6,044 bases of DNA. It comes from Rhodospirillaceae bacterium. Its GTDB lineage: Bacteria > Pseudomonadota > Alphaproteobacteria > UBA8366. The notes beneath the pieces are model-generated. The model made no database searches. It had not been told where the DNA came from and was given only the letters and a program-made list of their open reading frames with translations. Both the position numbers and the translations under genes were made by a program. The DNA is taken from NCBI GenBank assembly GCA_002718015.1, contig PBCW01000055.1, forward strand, positions 13,196-19,239. The letters are read 5' to 3'. The first letter of the stretch is position 1. Each line of letters begins with the position of its first letter. Shown piece after piece: positions 1 through 5,823 of the stretch.

Positions 1-10
1 ATAGAATTTC

Positions 11-38
11 TCATTGATACACCCAAAAAAATCAATGA
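11..38. repeat. Short inverted repeat (8-bp dyad) in the leader of the hydrolase gene
   Basis: TCATTGAT at 11-18 is the exact reverse complement of ATCAATGA at 31-38, separated by a 12-base A-rich spacer. It could be a regulator binding site or a weak RNA hairpin. Neither strand has a T-tract after it, so an intrinsic terminator is unlikely. A second, wider match (ATAGAATT at 1-8 against AATTCTAT at 73-80) is probably chance in AT-rich DNA. The rest of 1-202 shows no convincing promoter hexamer pair and no small gene that I can support. Confidence 0.3.
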
Positions 39-202
39 AAAACCGATGTAATGTGCCAGTGATGGTCTTCGAATTCTATCTTCAGTTTCTTATGCAGCTC
101 GATAGGGTTTTGAAAGATATAGACCCGCATGTGCACGCGACTTCATTTTAACTTGAGATTTGAAAAATTTTGTAGCGCAGGCGTCATATAAGGATGAAAC
201 AG

Positions 203-1126
203 ATGGGCAATGAATTTGTTAGCAAAGAATACTGGGCAGAGAAAGAAAATATAAAGCTGCATATATTTCGCCGACAGCTAGCATCTCCTTCGGCTGATGG
301 CAGCCCCAAGCCGATATCATTTTTTGTGCATGGATCATCCTATGCCGGTATTACCGGCCACGACCTTGAGGTTCCAGGCCGTGAAGACTACTCACTGATG
401 AATACGTTTGCACGGCTTGGATACGATGTTTGGAGTATGGACCACGAAGGTTATGGATTCTCAGGGTTACGCGAGGGAGCAAACTCTGACATCGCATCGG
501 GAGTTGAAGATCTGAAAGCAGCGACTGACATTATTATAGGGGAGACTGGGGTTTCTTCTTTTCTCTTTTCGGGTCAATCGTCAGGGGCGCTGAGAGCAGC
601 GGCATTTGCTGAAGCATATCCAGAGCGGGTTAAGCGATTAGCTCTCGGGGCCATGGTGTGGACAGGTGAGGGGTCGCCAACTTTGGCAGAACGTTCTAAG
701 AAGCTTGTTCAGTGGAGATCCTCAAACAAACGCCCTGTCAATCGAGAATTCTTTGAAACCATTTTTAGTCGAGATATAGATGGATTAGCAGATAAAGATG
801 TGGCCATGGCTATGGCAAAATCCGAAAGTCGTTTTGGTGGTTTTGTGCCTACGGGAACTTATCTGGATATGTGTGCAAACTTGCCAGTATGTGACCCAGA
901 AAAGATCTTATGTCCTGTAATGATCATACGTGGAGAGCACGATGGGATAGCCTCACCAGAGGACCTCATATCCTTCTATGAGAAGCTTCCAACGAGAGAT
1001 AAAGTTCTTATTACTATGGCGGGACAAGCTCACTCAACATGGCTTGGATATAATCGTCATCGCGCAGTTCATGTATTGCATGGCTTTTTTACTATGCCGG
1101 AACGCAACGATCCGCTTAACGGCTGA
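203..1126 (+). CDS. Alpha/beta hydrolase (serine hydrolase, substrate unknown)
   Basis: This 307-residue soluble protein is of the alpha/beta hydrolase fold, a family of esterases, lipases and related enzymes. Visible in order are the oxyanion-hole HG (His43-Gly44), a D-H-E-G-Y-G-F-S-G segment (80-88) matching the family's DxRGxGxS strand, the nucleophile elbow G-Q-S-S-G with Ser126, the acid in G-E-H-D (Asp247), and the catalytic His277 in G-Q-A-H-S. The triad is therefore complete. A cap region probably covers about 155-235. There is no signal peptide. I chose the ATG at 203 because AAGGA (190-194) lies 8 bases upstream of it; an in-frame ATG at 194 would overlap that site and add three residues. 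The aldo/keto reductase gene begins 31 bases downstream on the same strand, suggesting co-transcription. The substrate cannot be read from the sequence; an ester, lactone or lysophospholipid is possible. Confidence 0.85.
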   Translation: MGNEFVSKEYWAEKENIKLHIFRRQLASPSADGSPKPISFFVHGSSYAGITGHDLEVPGREDYSLMNTFARLGYDVWSMDHEGYGFSGLREGANSDIASGVEDLKAATDIIIGETGVSSFLFSGQSSGALRAAAFAEAYPERVKRLALGAMVWTGEGSPTLAERSKKLVQWRSSNKRPVNREFFETIFSRDIDGLADKDVAMAMAKSESRFGGFVPTGTYLDMCANLPVCDPEKILCPVMIIRGEHDGIASPEDLISFYEKLPTRDKVLITMAGQAHSTWLGYNRHRAVHVLHGFFTMPERNDPLNG

Positions 1127-1157
1127 TGTAAAGTTATTTGGTAAGAGGTATCTTTTT

Positions 1158-2144
1158 ATGATTTCCAGGAAAATCGGTGGAACAGATCTGAAGGTTTCTA
1201 CTATAGGGTATGGGTGTGCGTCATTGTCCGGAGGATATCACCCACGAGATGAAGAACGTGCAGAAAAGATTTTGTCTGTAGCCTTGAATTCTGGGATTAG
1301 TTTTTTTGACTCTTCCGATGCCTATGGCAACGGGCACAACGAGGAATTTCTGGGCATTAACCTGGGCGAAGCAAAACATCGAGTTACAATAGGCACCAAG
1401 TTCGGCAACATTCGAGGTCCTAATGGTGAACGGGGAGGAACGAATGGAAAGCCAGATCATGTACAGCGCGCATGTGAGGCGAGCCTGAACCGTCTTGGGG
1501 TAGATATAATCGATCTTTACACGCTACATCGTGTTGACCCGGAAACACCCATCGAAGACACAGTAGGTGCCATGAGCCGCTTGGTTGAACAGGGCAAAAT
1601 TAGGTATATCGGGCTTTGTGAGGCAGGAGCTGAAACGATAAGGCGTGCAGCGAAGGTTGCAAAAATCACAATGTTACAAACCGAGTATTCGCTTTGGACG
1701 CGTGATATAGAACAAGACATTTTGCCAACTTGTCGTGAGTTGGGGATTACATGCACCGCATACGCGCCCCTGGGGCGGGGATTCCTATCCGGCAGTATGC
1801 GTAGTTCCGAAGATATTGCTCAGGGTGACCGGCGCAATGATCATCCACGGTTTGAAAAAAAGAATTTAAAACAAAATGTAAAGTTACTTGGAGTGATCGA
1901 TCAAATCTCCGATGTACGTGGTTTGACGCAAAGCCAAGTTGCACTTGCATGGCTATTGTCTAAAGGAGACGATATTGTGCCAATACCTAGCACCCTTAAC
2001 CCTACGCACCTGCGCGAAAACATTGATGCTTGTGCTACTGATTTAGGTGCCGATGAAATTGCCACTCTTGAAGAAGCCTTTCCTTTAGGTGCTGCGACAG
2101 GCACGCGATATCCGGCTCCACAAATGCATCTTATGGGGCAGTGA
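1158..2144 (+). CDS. Aldo/keto reductase, AKR13-like, NAD(P)H-dependent
   Basis: This 328-residue protein has the length and motifs of a single-domain (beta/alpha)8 aldo/keto reductase, which reduces aldehydes or ketones with NADPH. The catalytic tetrad is intact: Asp51 and Tyr56 in F-F-D-S-S-D-A-Y-G, Lys81 in T-K-F-G, and His124 in T-L-H-R-V-D. The Q-T-E-Y-S-L-W segment (174-180) and A-P-L-G-R-G-F-L-S-G (203-212) are typical of the AKR13/YakC-like branch, and P-I-P-S-T (275-279) lies in the cofactor-binding region. The frame is open back to 978, but the ATG at 1158 is preferred: AGAGG (1144-1148) sits 9 bases upstream, the family N-terminus (R-K-I-G-G-T-D-L-K-V-S) begins right after it, and the longer form would overlap most of the end of the hydrolase. 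It ends 39 bases from the convergent cobC stop, with no obvious terminator hairpin between. The substrate is unknown. Confidence 0.9.
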   Translation: MISRKIGGTDLKVSTIGYGCASLSGGYHPRDEERAEKILSVALNSGISFFDSSDAYGNGHNEEFLGINLGEAKHRVTIGTKFGNIRGPNGERGGTNGKPDHVQRACEASLNRLGVDIIDLYTLHRVDPETPIEDTVGAMSRLVEQGKIRYIGLCEAGAETIRRAAKVAKITMLQTEYSLWTRDIEQDILPTCRELGITCTAYAPLGRGFLSGSMRSSEDIAQGDRRNDHPRFEKKNLKQNVKLLGVIDQISDVRGLTQSQVALAWLLSKGDDIVPIPSTLNPTHLRENIDACATDLGADEIATLEEAFPLGAATGTRYPAPQMHLMGQ

Positions 2145-2183
2145 GCGTGGGTAAGTTGTGGGCGAAAATCCTCCAAGCTAGTT

Positions 2184-3248
2184 CTATTTTCCAAATTGAT
2201 GGAGGGCACACTCCGTTCTGATAAGATCATTTTCATCTTTTGGAATTCCAAAACGAAGGCGGTCTGGCTGTCCTTCAAAAGCTCGTGTGAGTACTCCACT
2301 TCTCGCTAGGTGGCGATAGAGACTATAAGCCTCAGGGTGGCTGCCTAAAAGGAATAGTGGGGTGCCTCCTAAAGTTTCAAAATTATAAAGTCCTAGCAGT
2401 TCTCTCATCTTTTCAGAACGTTTTTTAAGCGATATGCGCATGTTTTGTTGCCAGCTCAAATCAGCCATCGCTTGTTTTCCAATTTCAAGGGCTGGACCAC
2501 TTACCGGCCATGGCCCTAGTGCATTACGCAGCATCTCAGCGGTTTCTGCGTCTGCTAGTGCAAAACCTAGACGTAATCCTGCAAGTCCGAAAAATTTGCC
2601 AAAAGAACGCAGAACGATGAGACCATGTTTCCCTGCAATGCTGGAAACACTGTTAGTTGGGGATGCATCAATAAATGACTCGTCAACAACTAATAAACCG
2701 CCGCCATGAGCTTGTCTCTCGGATAGAGACTCCAAGTCTTCCGCTTTAAATTGTCTGCCGTCGGGATTATTTGGATTCGTGACTATTACTGTCGCAAAAT
2801 CGCCCCAACTTGGAAGATCGTTTATTTCTATTACTTCGTGGCCCGCAGCTTGCCAAGCATTCGCATGCCCTGTGTACGTTGGCCCAATAATCCCCGTCGT
2901 GTTAGGGGAGCGCAGCCAGGGTAGCCATTGTATCAAGGCTTGCGTCCCCGGACCCGGCACGATGCAGTCGCGAAGTTTACAGCCAAAATATTTTGCTGCC
3001 ACATCAATACAAGCGTCCGTTAACGTTGAGTCGGGAAGTTGCTGCCATAGCTCTTTGGGCACTCCAGGCAACGAAAATGCATCGGGATTGATACCTGTTG
3101 AAAGATCCAACCACCCTTGAGTGGGTACACCGAACACTTTTTCAGCAAGCGCGATTGACCCTCCATGTCTTGGTAAGGTAGACGCCGGCATTTCGGTTAT
3201 ACATTCTAATGGTAGCAGGGTAGATTTCTTTTCACCATTCGTTGACAA
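2184..3248 (-). CDS. cobC: L-threonine-O-3-phosphate decarboxylase, cobalamin biosynthesis
   Basis: This PLP enzyme of fold type I (CobC in the aerobic-pathway naming, CobD in Salmonella) decarboxylates threonine phosphate to (R)-1-amino-2-propanol O-phosphate, the arm linking the corrin ring to the lower nucleotide. The 354 residues show the family start H-G-G (28-30), L-D-L-S-T-G-I-N-P (47-55), T-N-P-N-N-P-D-G-R (157-165), Asp189 in V-V-D-E-S-F for the pyridine nitrogen, the Schiff-base Lys218 in S-F-G-K-F-F-G-L-A-G, and a C-terminal R-L-R-F-G with a carboxylate-binding arginine. The start is read as TTG at 3246-3248, with AAGGGG (3256-3261, minus strand) 7 bases upstream. An in-frame ATG at 3189-3191 (residue 20) is the alternative, but its ribosome site is poor. 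The gene diverges from the permease operon, so the riboswitch RNA does not precede it. Histidinol-phosphate aminotransferase is a relative, but the N-terminal motifs and neighbours favour CobC. Confidence 0.92.
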   Translation of the reverse strand: MSTNGEKKSTLLPLECITEMPASTLPRHGGSIALAEKVFGVPTQGWLDLSTGINPDAFSLPGVPKELWQQLPDSTLTDACIDVAAKYFGCKLRDCIVPGPGTQALIQWLPWLRSPNTTGIIGPTYTGHANAWQAAGHEVIEINDLPSWGDFATVIVTNPNNPDGRQFKAEDLESLSERQAHGGGLLVVDESFIDASPTNSVSSIAGKHGLIVLRSFGKFFGLAGLRLGFALADAETAEMLRNALGPWPVSGPALEIGKQAMADLSWQQNMRISLKKRSEKMRELLGLYNFETLGGTPLFLLGSHPEAYSLYRHLARSGVLTRAFEGQPDRLRFGIPKDENDLIRTECALHQFGK

Positions 3249-3269
3249 AGACCTTCCCCTTTCGATAAA
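3242..3269 (+). promoter_or_regulatory. Probable sigma-70 promoter of the riboswitch-permease operon
   Basis: A perfect TTGACA (-35) at 3242-3247 is followed after 16 bases by GATAAA (-10, 4 of 6 consensus positions) at 3264-3269. A start about 7 bases downstream falls near 3276, directly at the 5' strand of riboswitch helix P1 (3277), which is where a riboswitch transcript would be expected to begin. The -35 box overlaps the first codons of the divergent cobC gene. This is a match by eye; spacing and position support it more than hexamer strength. Confidence 0.55.
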
Positions 3270-3298
3270 TATTAATCGTCAATGGTTCCCATGATCGA
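3269..3298 (-). promoter_or_regulatory. Weak candidate promoter for cobC
   Basis: On the minus strand TAATAT (complement of 3269-3274, 4 of 6) could be a -10 element, with TCGATC (complement of 3293-3298, 3 of 6) 18 bases upstream as a poor -35. A start near 3262 would leave a leader of about 14 bases holding little more than the AAGGGG ribosome site. A perfect minus-strand TTGACA occurs at 3302-3307, but nothing resembling a -10 lies 15-19 bases from it. The true cobC promoter may lie within the riboswitch DNA. Low confidence. Confidence 0.2.
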
Positions 3299-3467
3299 AC
3301 GTGTCAAGGGAACACGGTGCGGTCTTCTATAATTCTTTTAGAAGAACAAAGCCGTGGCTGCCCCCGCAACTGTAGGCGGAGAGTTCCATCCAACATACGC
3401 CACTGGGGAAACCTGGGAAGGCAGGATGTGAGCAATGACCCGTGAGCCAGTATACCTGCCGTTGACG
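3277..3467 (+). promoter_or_regulatory. Cobalamin (adenosylcobalamin) riboswitch aptamer
   Basis: The conserved B12-element blocks appear in order: G-G-T (3284-3286), AGGGAA (3307-3312), GGTG (3316-3319), CTGCCCCCGCAACTG (3358-3372), GCCACTG (3399-3405), GGGAAGGC (3415-3422), TGACCCGTGAGCCAG (3436-3450) and the B12 box ending in ACCTGCC (3454-3460). Helices can be drawn: P1 pairs 3277-3285 with 3459-3467 (9 bp, one G-U); P4 pairs CACGG (3313-3317) with CCGTG (3352-3356); P5 pairs GGCG (3375-3378) with CGCC (3398-3401). P2 is short (3290-3293 with 3300-3303). The long segment around P6 fits the adenosylcobalamin class. The P4 loop has an extra hairpin arm (3323-3345). In this family ligand binding usually turns off transport and synthesis genes, here the permease-cobP-cobW-cobN operon. 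Confidence 0.95.
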
Positions 3468-3584
3468 CGCTATCGCAGATCTGTTCGGCGGGGTGTACGA
3501 GCATAATCCACGAGGTCAAATTTGGCGAATCGGGGTGAGAAAAATGGCGTTAGCGATGAAAAAACGTTCGACGGGAGTATTGAT
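3468..3584 (+). promoter_or_regulatory. Riboswitch expression platform and permease leader
   Basis: These 117 bases link the aptamer to the permease start. No hairpin with a following T-run is visible, so control of translation (or Rho) is more likely than intrinsic termination. TGTTCG (3482-3487) pairs with CGAGCA (3498-3503) around a G-rich 10-base loop whose GGGTG (3491-3495) can pair with CATCC (3387-3391) in the P5 loop, as in the L5-L13 kissing interaction known for cobalamin riboswitches. GGGAG (3573-3577) is the permease ribosome site. CGCTA (3468-3472) can pair with TAGCG (3551-3555). The regulatory mechanism is inferred. Confidence 0.55.
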
Positions 3585-4226
3585 ATGTTCTTTTCAAAGT
3601 CATTATTACCAAAATTTGCCATAATATTTCTTATATTTAGTGTTTTTGGGTTTAGCATCGGGCCAGCGGAGGCGCACCATCCGATGGATTTCCAAACACC
3701 TCGAACAATTCTCCAAGGACTGCTCTCAGGGTTTGGTCATCCCGTTATTGGTTTAGATCACCTAGCTTTTGTTGTTGGGTTGGGTTTTATAAGTGCGCTG
3801 GTCCCAAGCGGTCTCGCCGCTTGGAGCTCTTTAATCGTAGGCTGCTTGGTAGGATGCATTATCCATCTTAATGCCTTCGATTTGCCCCTGGTTGAACCAA
3901 TTATCGCATCGTCTGTTATATTAGTGGGTGTCATGACTGCCCTTCGCTACGCGCCATCTAAATATGTGTTTGGACCAGCAATTGGCATATTTGGTGTTTT
4001 CCACGGTTATGCGTATGGCGAGGCAATTATAGGAGCAGAGGCATCGGTGCTTGGTGCATACCTTCTGGGTCTTAGTCTTGTGCAGTTTTGCATCGGTGCG
4101 GCAGTGTGTTTTGGATTCCGATTTTTAAGGCCAAAGTTTAGCCGAATAAACTTTGGTGCACGAATGGCAGGCATGACTATAGGTGGATTTGGTGCTGCTA
4201 CACTTTTCGGGCAAGTCATTTCCTAA
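3585..4226 (+). CDS. HupE/UreJ-family metal permease, predicted cobalt importer under riboswitch control
   Basis: The product is a 213-residue inner-membrane protein of the HupE/UreJ family, members of which are nickel or cobalt permeases. Residues 1-30 form a signal peptide (Lys5 and Lys10, a hydrophobic core at 11-28, cleavage likely after A-E-A), leaving a mature N-terminus H-H-P that could bind metal. Family signatures are H-P-V-I-G-L-D-H (52-59), Glu104 opening a membrane segment, and H-G-Y-A-Y-G-E (140-146). About six hydrophobic segments follow, near 56-74, 79-97, 105-122, 128-148, 155-178 and 194-211. The ATG at 3585 is chosen because GGGAG ends 7 bases before it and the signal peptide then starts cleanly. 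A TTG at 3522 with GAGG upstream would add 21 polar residues and is less likely. Position as first gene after a B12 riboswitch and before cobP, cobW and cobN points to cobalt over nickel, but metal choice is inferred. Confidence 0.88.
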   Translation: MFFSKSLLPKFAIIFLIFSVFGFSIGPAEAHHPMDFQTPRTILQGLLSGFGHPVIGLDHLAFVVGLGFISALVPSGLAAWSSLIVGCLVGCIIHLNAFDLPLVEPIIASSVILVGVMTALRYAPSKYVFGPAIGIFGVFHGYAYGEAIIGAEASVLGAYLLGLSLVQFCIGAAVCFGFRFLRPKFSRINFGARMAGMTIGGFGAATLFGQVIS

Positions 4227-4243
4227 CTTGGTCGGTTTATAAT

Positions 4244-4771
4244 ATGTCTAAAAACAGAGCATTACCGGCGATAACGTTGGTGTTGGGTGGTGCCCGTTCG
4301 GGTAAGAGCCTTTACGCTGAGCGGTGTATAAAAAATATATCGCGGCAGCCGGTTTACATCGCTACAGCTGAACCCGGTGATCCTGAGATGATAGAGCGTA
4401 TCAAACTGCATCGTGAGCGACGCGGATCTAATTGGGAGACAGTGGAAGAATCTACCGACCTAGTTGGTGTGCTAAAGGTCCATAGAAAGTCGGCTATTTT
4501 GGTCGACTGTCTCACGCTATGGCTCACTAATTTAATACTTGCAGATCACGATGTTGAAGGGTCCGTATCCAAGCTGGCATTAGAGTTAAGGCAGGCTGAA
4601 GGTAGCGTTTTCCTTGTTTCAAATGAGGTTGGATCAGGAATAATGCCTGAGAATGCATTAGCGCGAAAATTTTGTGACGCCGCTGGTCAGATGAACCAGT
4701 TAATAGCATCGGAGGCTACGTCCGTTGTCCTAGTGACAGCCGGTATTCCTCAGTTGCTTAAGGCTCCTTAG
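4244..4771 (+). CDS. cobP: Adenosylcobinamide kinase / adenosylcobinamide-phosphate guanylyltransferase
   Basis: This bifunctional enzyme (CobP, the CobU of Salmonella) phosphorylates adenosylcobinamide and transfers GMP to it, giving adenosylcobinamide-GDP for joining to the lower ligand. At 175 residues it has normal family length. It shows the P-loop G-G-A-R-S-G-K-S (15-22), Y-I-A-T-A (38-42), His56 in K-L-H-R at the place of the guanylylated histidine of Salmonella CobU, V-D-C-L-T-L-W-L (87-94), and the conserved block V-S-N-E-V-G-S-G-I-M-P-E-N-A-L-A-R (125-141) followed by N-Q (151-152). It ends with A-G-I-P-Q-L-L-K. It starts 17 bases after the permease stop with only a weak ribosome site (GGTCGG, 4230-4235), so translation may be coupled to the permease. 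Its stop codon overlaps the ribosome site of cobW. Confidence 0.95.
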   Translation: MSKNRALPAITLVLGGARSGKSLYAERCIKNISRQPVYIATAEPGDPEMIERIKLHRERRGSNWETVEESTDLVGVLKVHRKSAILVDCLTLWLTNLILADHDVEGSVSKLALELRQAEGSVFLVSNEVGSGIMPENALARKFCDAAGQMNQLIASEATSVVLVTAGIPQLLKAP

Positions 4772-4775
4772 GAGG
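4770..4775 (+). promoter_or_regulatory. Strong ribosome binding site of cobW
   Basis: AGGAGG at 4770-4775 is a full Shine-Dalgarno match, 9 bases before the cobW ATG, and overlaps the cobP TAG stop at 4769-4771. CTCC at 4764-4767 can fold onto GGAG (4771-4774) across a three-base loop. Ribosomes finishing cobP would melt this small hairpin, which would suit translational coupling, although so short a stem is weak. Confidence 0.75.
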
Positions 4776-4784
4776 TTTGAACCT

Positions 4785-5822
4785 ATGCATTTAAGAAGTA
4801 AAATCCCGGCAACAGTCTTAACTGGGTTTTTAGGGGCTGGTAAAACCAGTACCATCCGTCACATTTTGCAAAATTCTGCTGGAATTCGGTTGGCGTTGAT
4901 TATCAATGAATTTGGCGACCTTGGCATTGATGGCGAAATTATAAAAGGTTGCGGCATTCCCGAATGCCAAGACGAAAATGTTGTCGAGCTAGCTAATGGT
5001 TGCATTTGCTGCACTGTAGCAGATGACTTCATTCCGGCTATGGATGGGTTAATTTCCCGTTCAGATCCCCCTGATCATATAATAATTGAGACATCAGGTC
5101 TTGCTTTGCCAAAACCCCTAGTTAAAGCTTTCGACTGGCCTGAGGTGCGGTCTAAAGTCACAGTAGATGGGGTTGTCGCCGTTGTCGATGGACCCGCAGT
5201 AACAGCAGGGTCATTCACAGCAAGCGACAAGCCTCCTGAAGAAGGTCTGTCTGGTAACGGCAAACTAGATCATGAAAACCCTGTAGAGGAATTATTTGAA
5301 GAGCAGCTGGGTAGCGCTGACATAGTGTTAATTAACAAGACAGACCTTATGGGCAAGCATGAGTTGGCCAAAGCTGTGCAAATAGTTGAAAGCACTGCTA
5401 GGCCAAATGCTAAGGTAATCAATACGGTATACGGTCGGGTCGACACTAAAATGCTTCTCGGACTTGGAGCAACTGCAGAAAACGATCTTGAAACGAGACT
5501 TTCTCATCATGACGGGATGGACCATAGCCATACTCACGATGAATTCGAATCGTTCTCGATAAGATTAGGTGTCCTGCCGTCAGCCAAAACTTTAGAGCAA
5601 CGCATCAGGCAACTCGTCGAGAACCATGATATTCTTAGAATCAAAGGCTTTGCTGCCATTAAAAAGAAACCTCTTAGATTTGTGATTCAAGGAGTTGGGA
5701 CGAATCTCTCGTTCTATTACGACAGACCTCGGAAATCCGGCGAAGATTGCCACACCGAATTGGTTGTTATTGGATTACATGGTTTAGATAAGGTAGCAAT
5801 TCATACTGCACTGGCGGGTTAG
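4785..5822 (+). CDS. cobW: CobW, G3E-family GTPase and probable Co2+ chaperone for cobaltochelatase
   Basis: This is a COG0523/G3E GTPase of 345 residues. Visible elements are the Walker A G-F-L-G-A-G-K-T (14-21), N-E-F-G-D-L-G-I-D (41-49), the metal-site C-I-C-C (Cys73, Cys75, Cys76), E-T-S-G (102-105) as the Walker B/switch II region, and N-K-T-D (184-187) for guanine. Two further cysteines, Cys56 and Cys61, flank G-I-P-E before the C-I-C-C motif. A His-rich linker (His241, 242, 247, 249, 251) leads into the C-terminal CobW domain (about 254-345). Members of this subfamily bind Co2+ with GTP and are held to supply cobalt to CobNST; the immediately following cobN supports that role here over the zinc-related YeiR/ZagA branch. 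A strong AGGAGG lies 9 bases before the start. The cobN ATG comes one base after the stop. Confidence 0.95.
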   Translation: MHLRSKIPATVLTGFLGAGKTSTIRHILQNSAGIRLALIINEFGDLGIDGEIIKGCGIPECQDENVVELANGCICCTVADDFIPAMDGLISRSDPPDHIIIETSGLALPKPLVKAFDWPEVRSKVTVDGVVAVVDGPAVTAGSFTASDKPPEEGLSGNGKLDHENPVEELFEEQLGSADIVLINKTDLMGKHELAKAVQIVESTARPNAKVINTVYGRVDTKMLLGLGATAENDLETRLSHHDGMDHSHTHDEFESFSIRLGVLPSAKTLEQRIRQLVENHDILRIKGFAAIKKKPLRFVIQGVGTNLSFYYDRPRKSGEDCHTELVVIGLHGLDKVAIHTALAG

Positions 5823-5823
5823 A

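Noticed and set aside
978..1157. Upstream extension of the aldo/keto reductase frame by 60 codons
   Set aside because: It overlaps the end of the hydrolase gene, shows no family similarity, and a ribosome site with the canonical family N-terminus is present at 1158.
2145..2183. Expected bidirectional terminator between the convergent aldo/keto reductase and cobC genes
   Set aside because: I find no stable hairpin with a T-tract on either strand; the 39 bases hold nothing I can annotate.
2434..3120. Plus-strand open frames inside cobC
   Set aside because: They are antisense shadows of a well-supported PLP enzyme, without ribosome sites or recognisable domains.
3304..3519. Open minus-strand frame across the riboswitch (71 codons)
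   Set aside because: It lies on the complement of a strongly conserved RNA element; that conservation explains the sequence, and the peptide resembles nothing I recognise.
3522..3584. TTG start for the permease, adding 21 residues
   Set aside because: GAGG is suitably placed (3512-3515), but the extension is polar and would bury the signal peptide, while the ATG at 3585 has its own GGGAG at 7 bases.
4238..4243. Perfect TATAAT just before the cobP start
   Set aside because: It directly abuts the ATG, has no -35 partner (GTCATT at 4215-4220), and would start transcription inside the gene. It is probably chance in an AT-rich gap.
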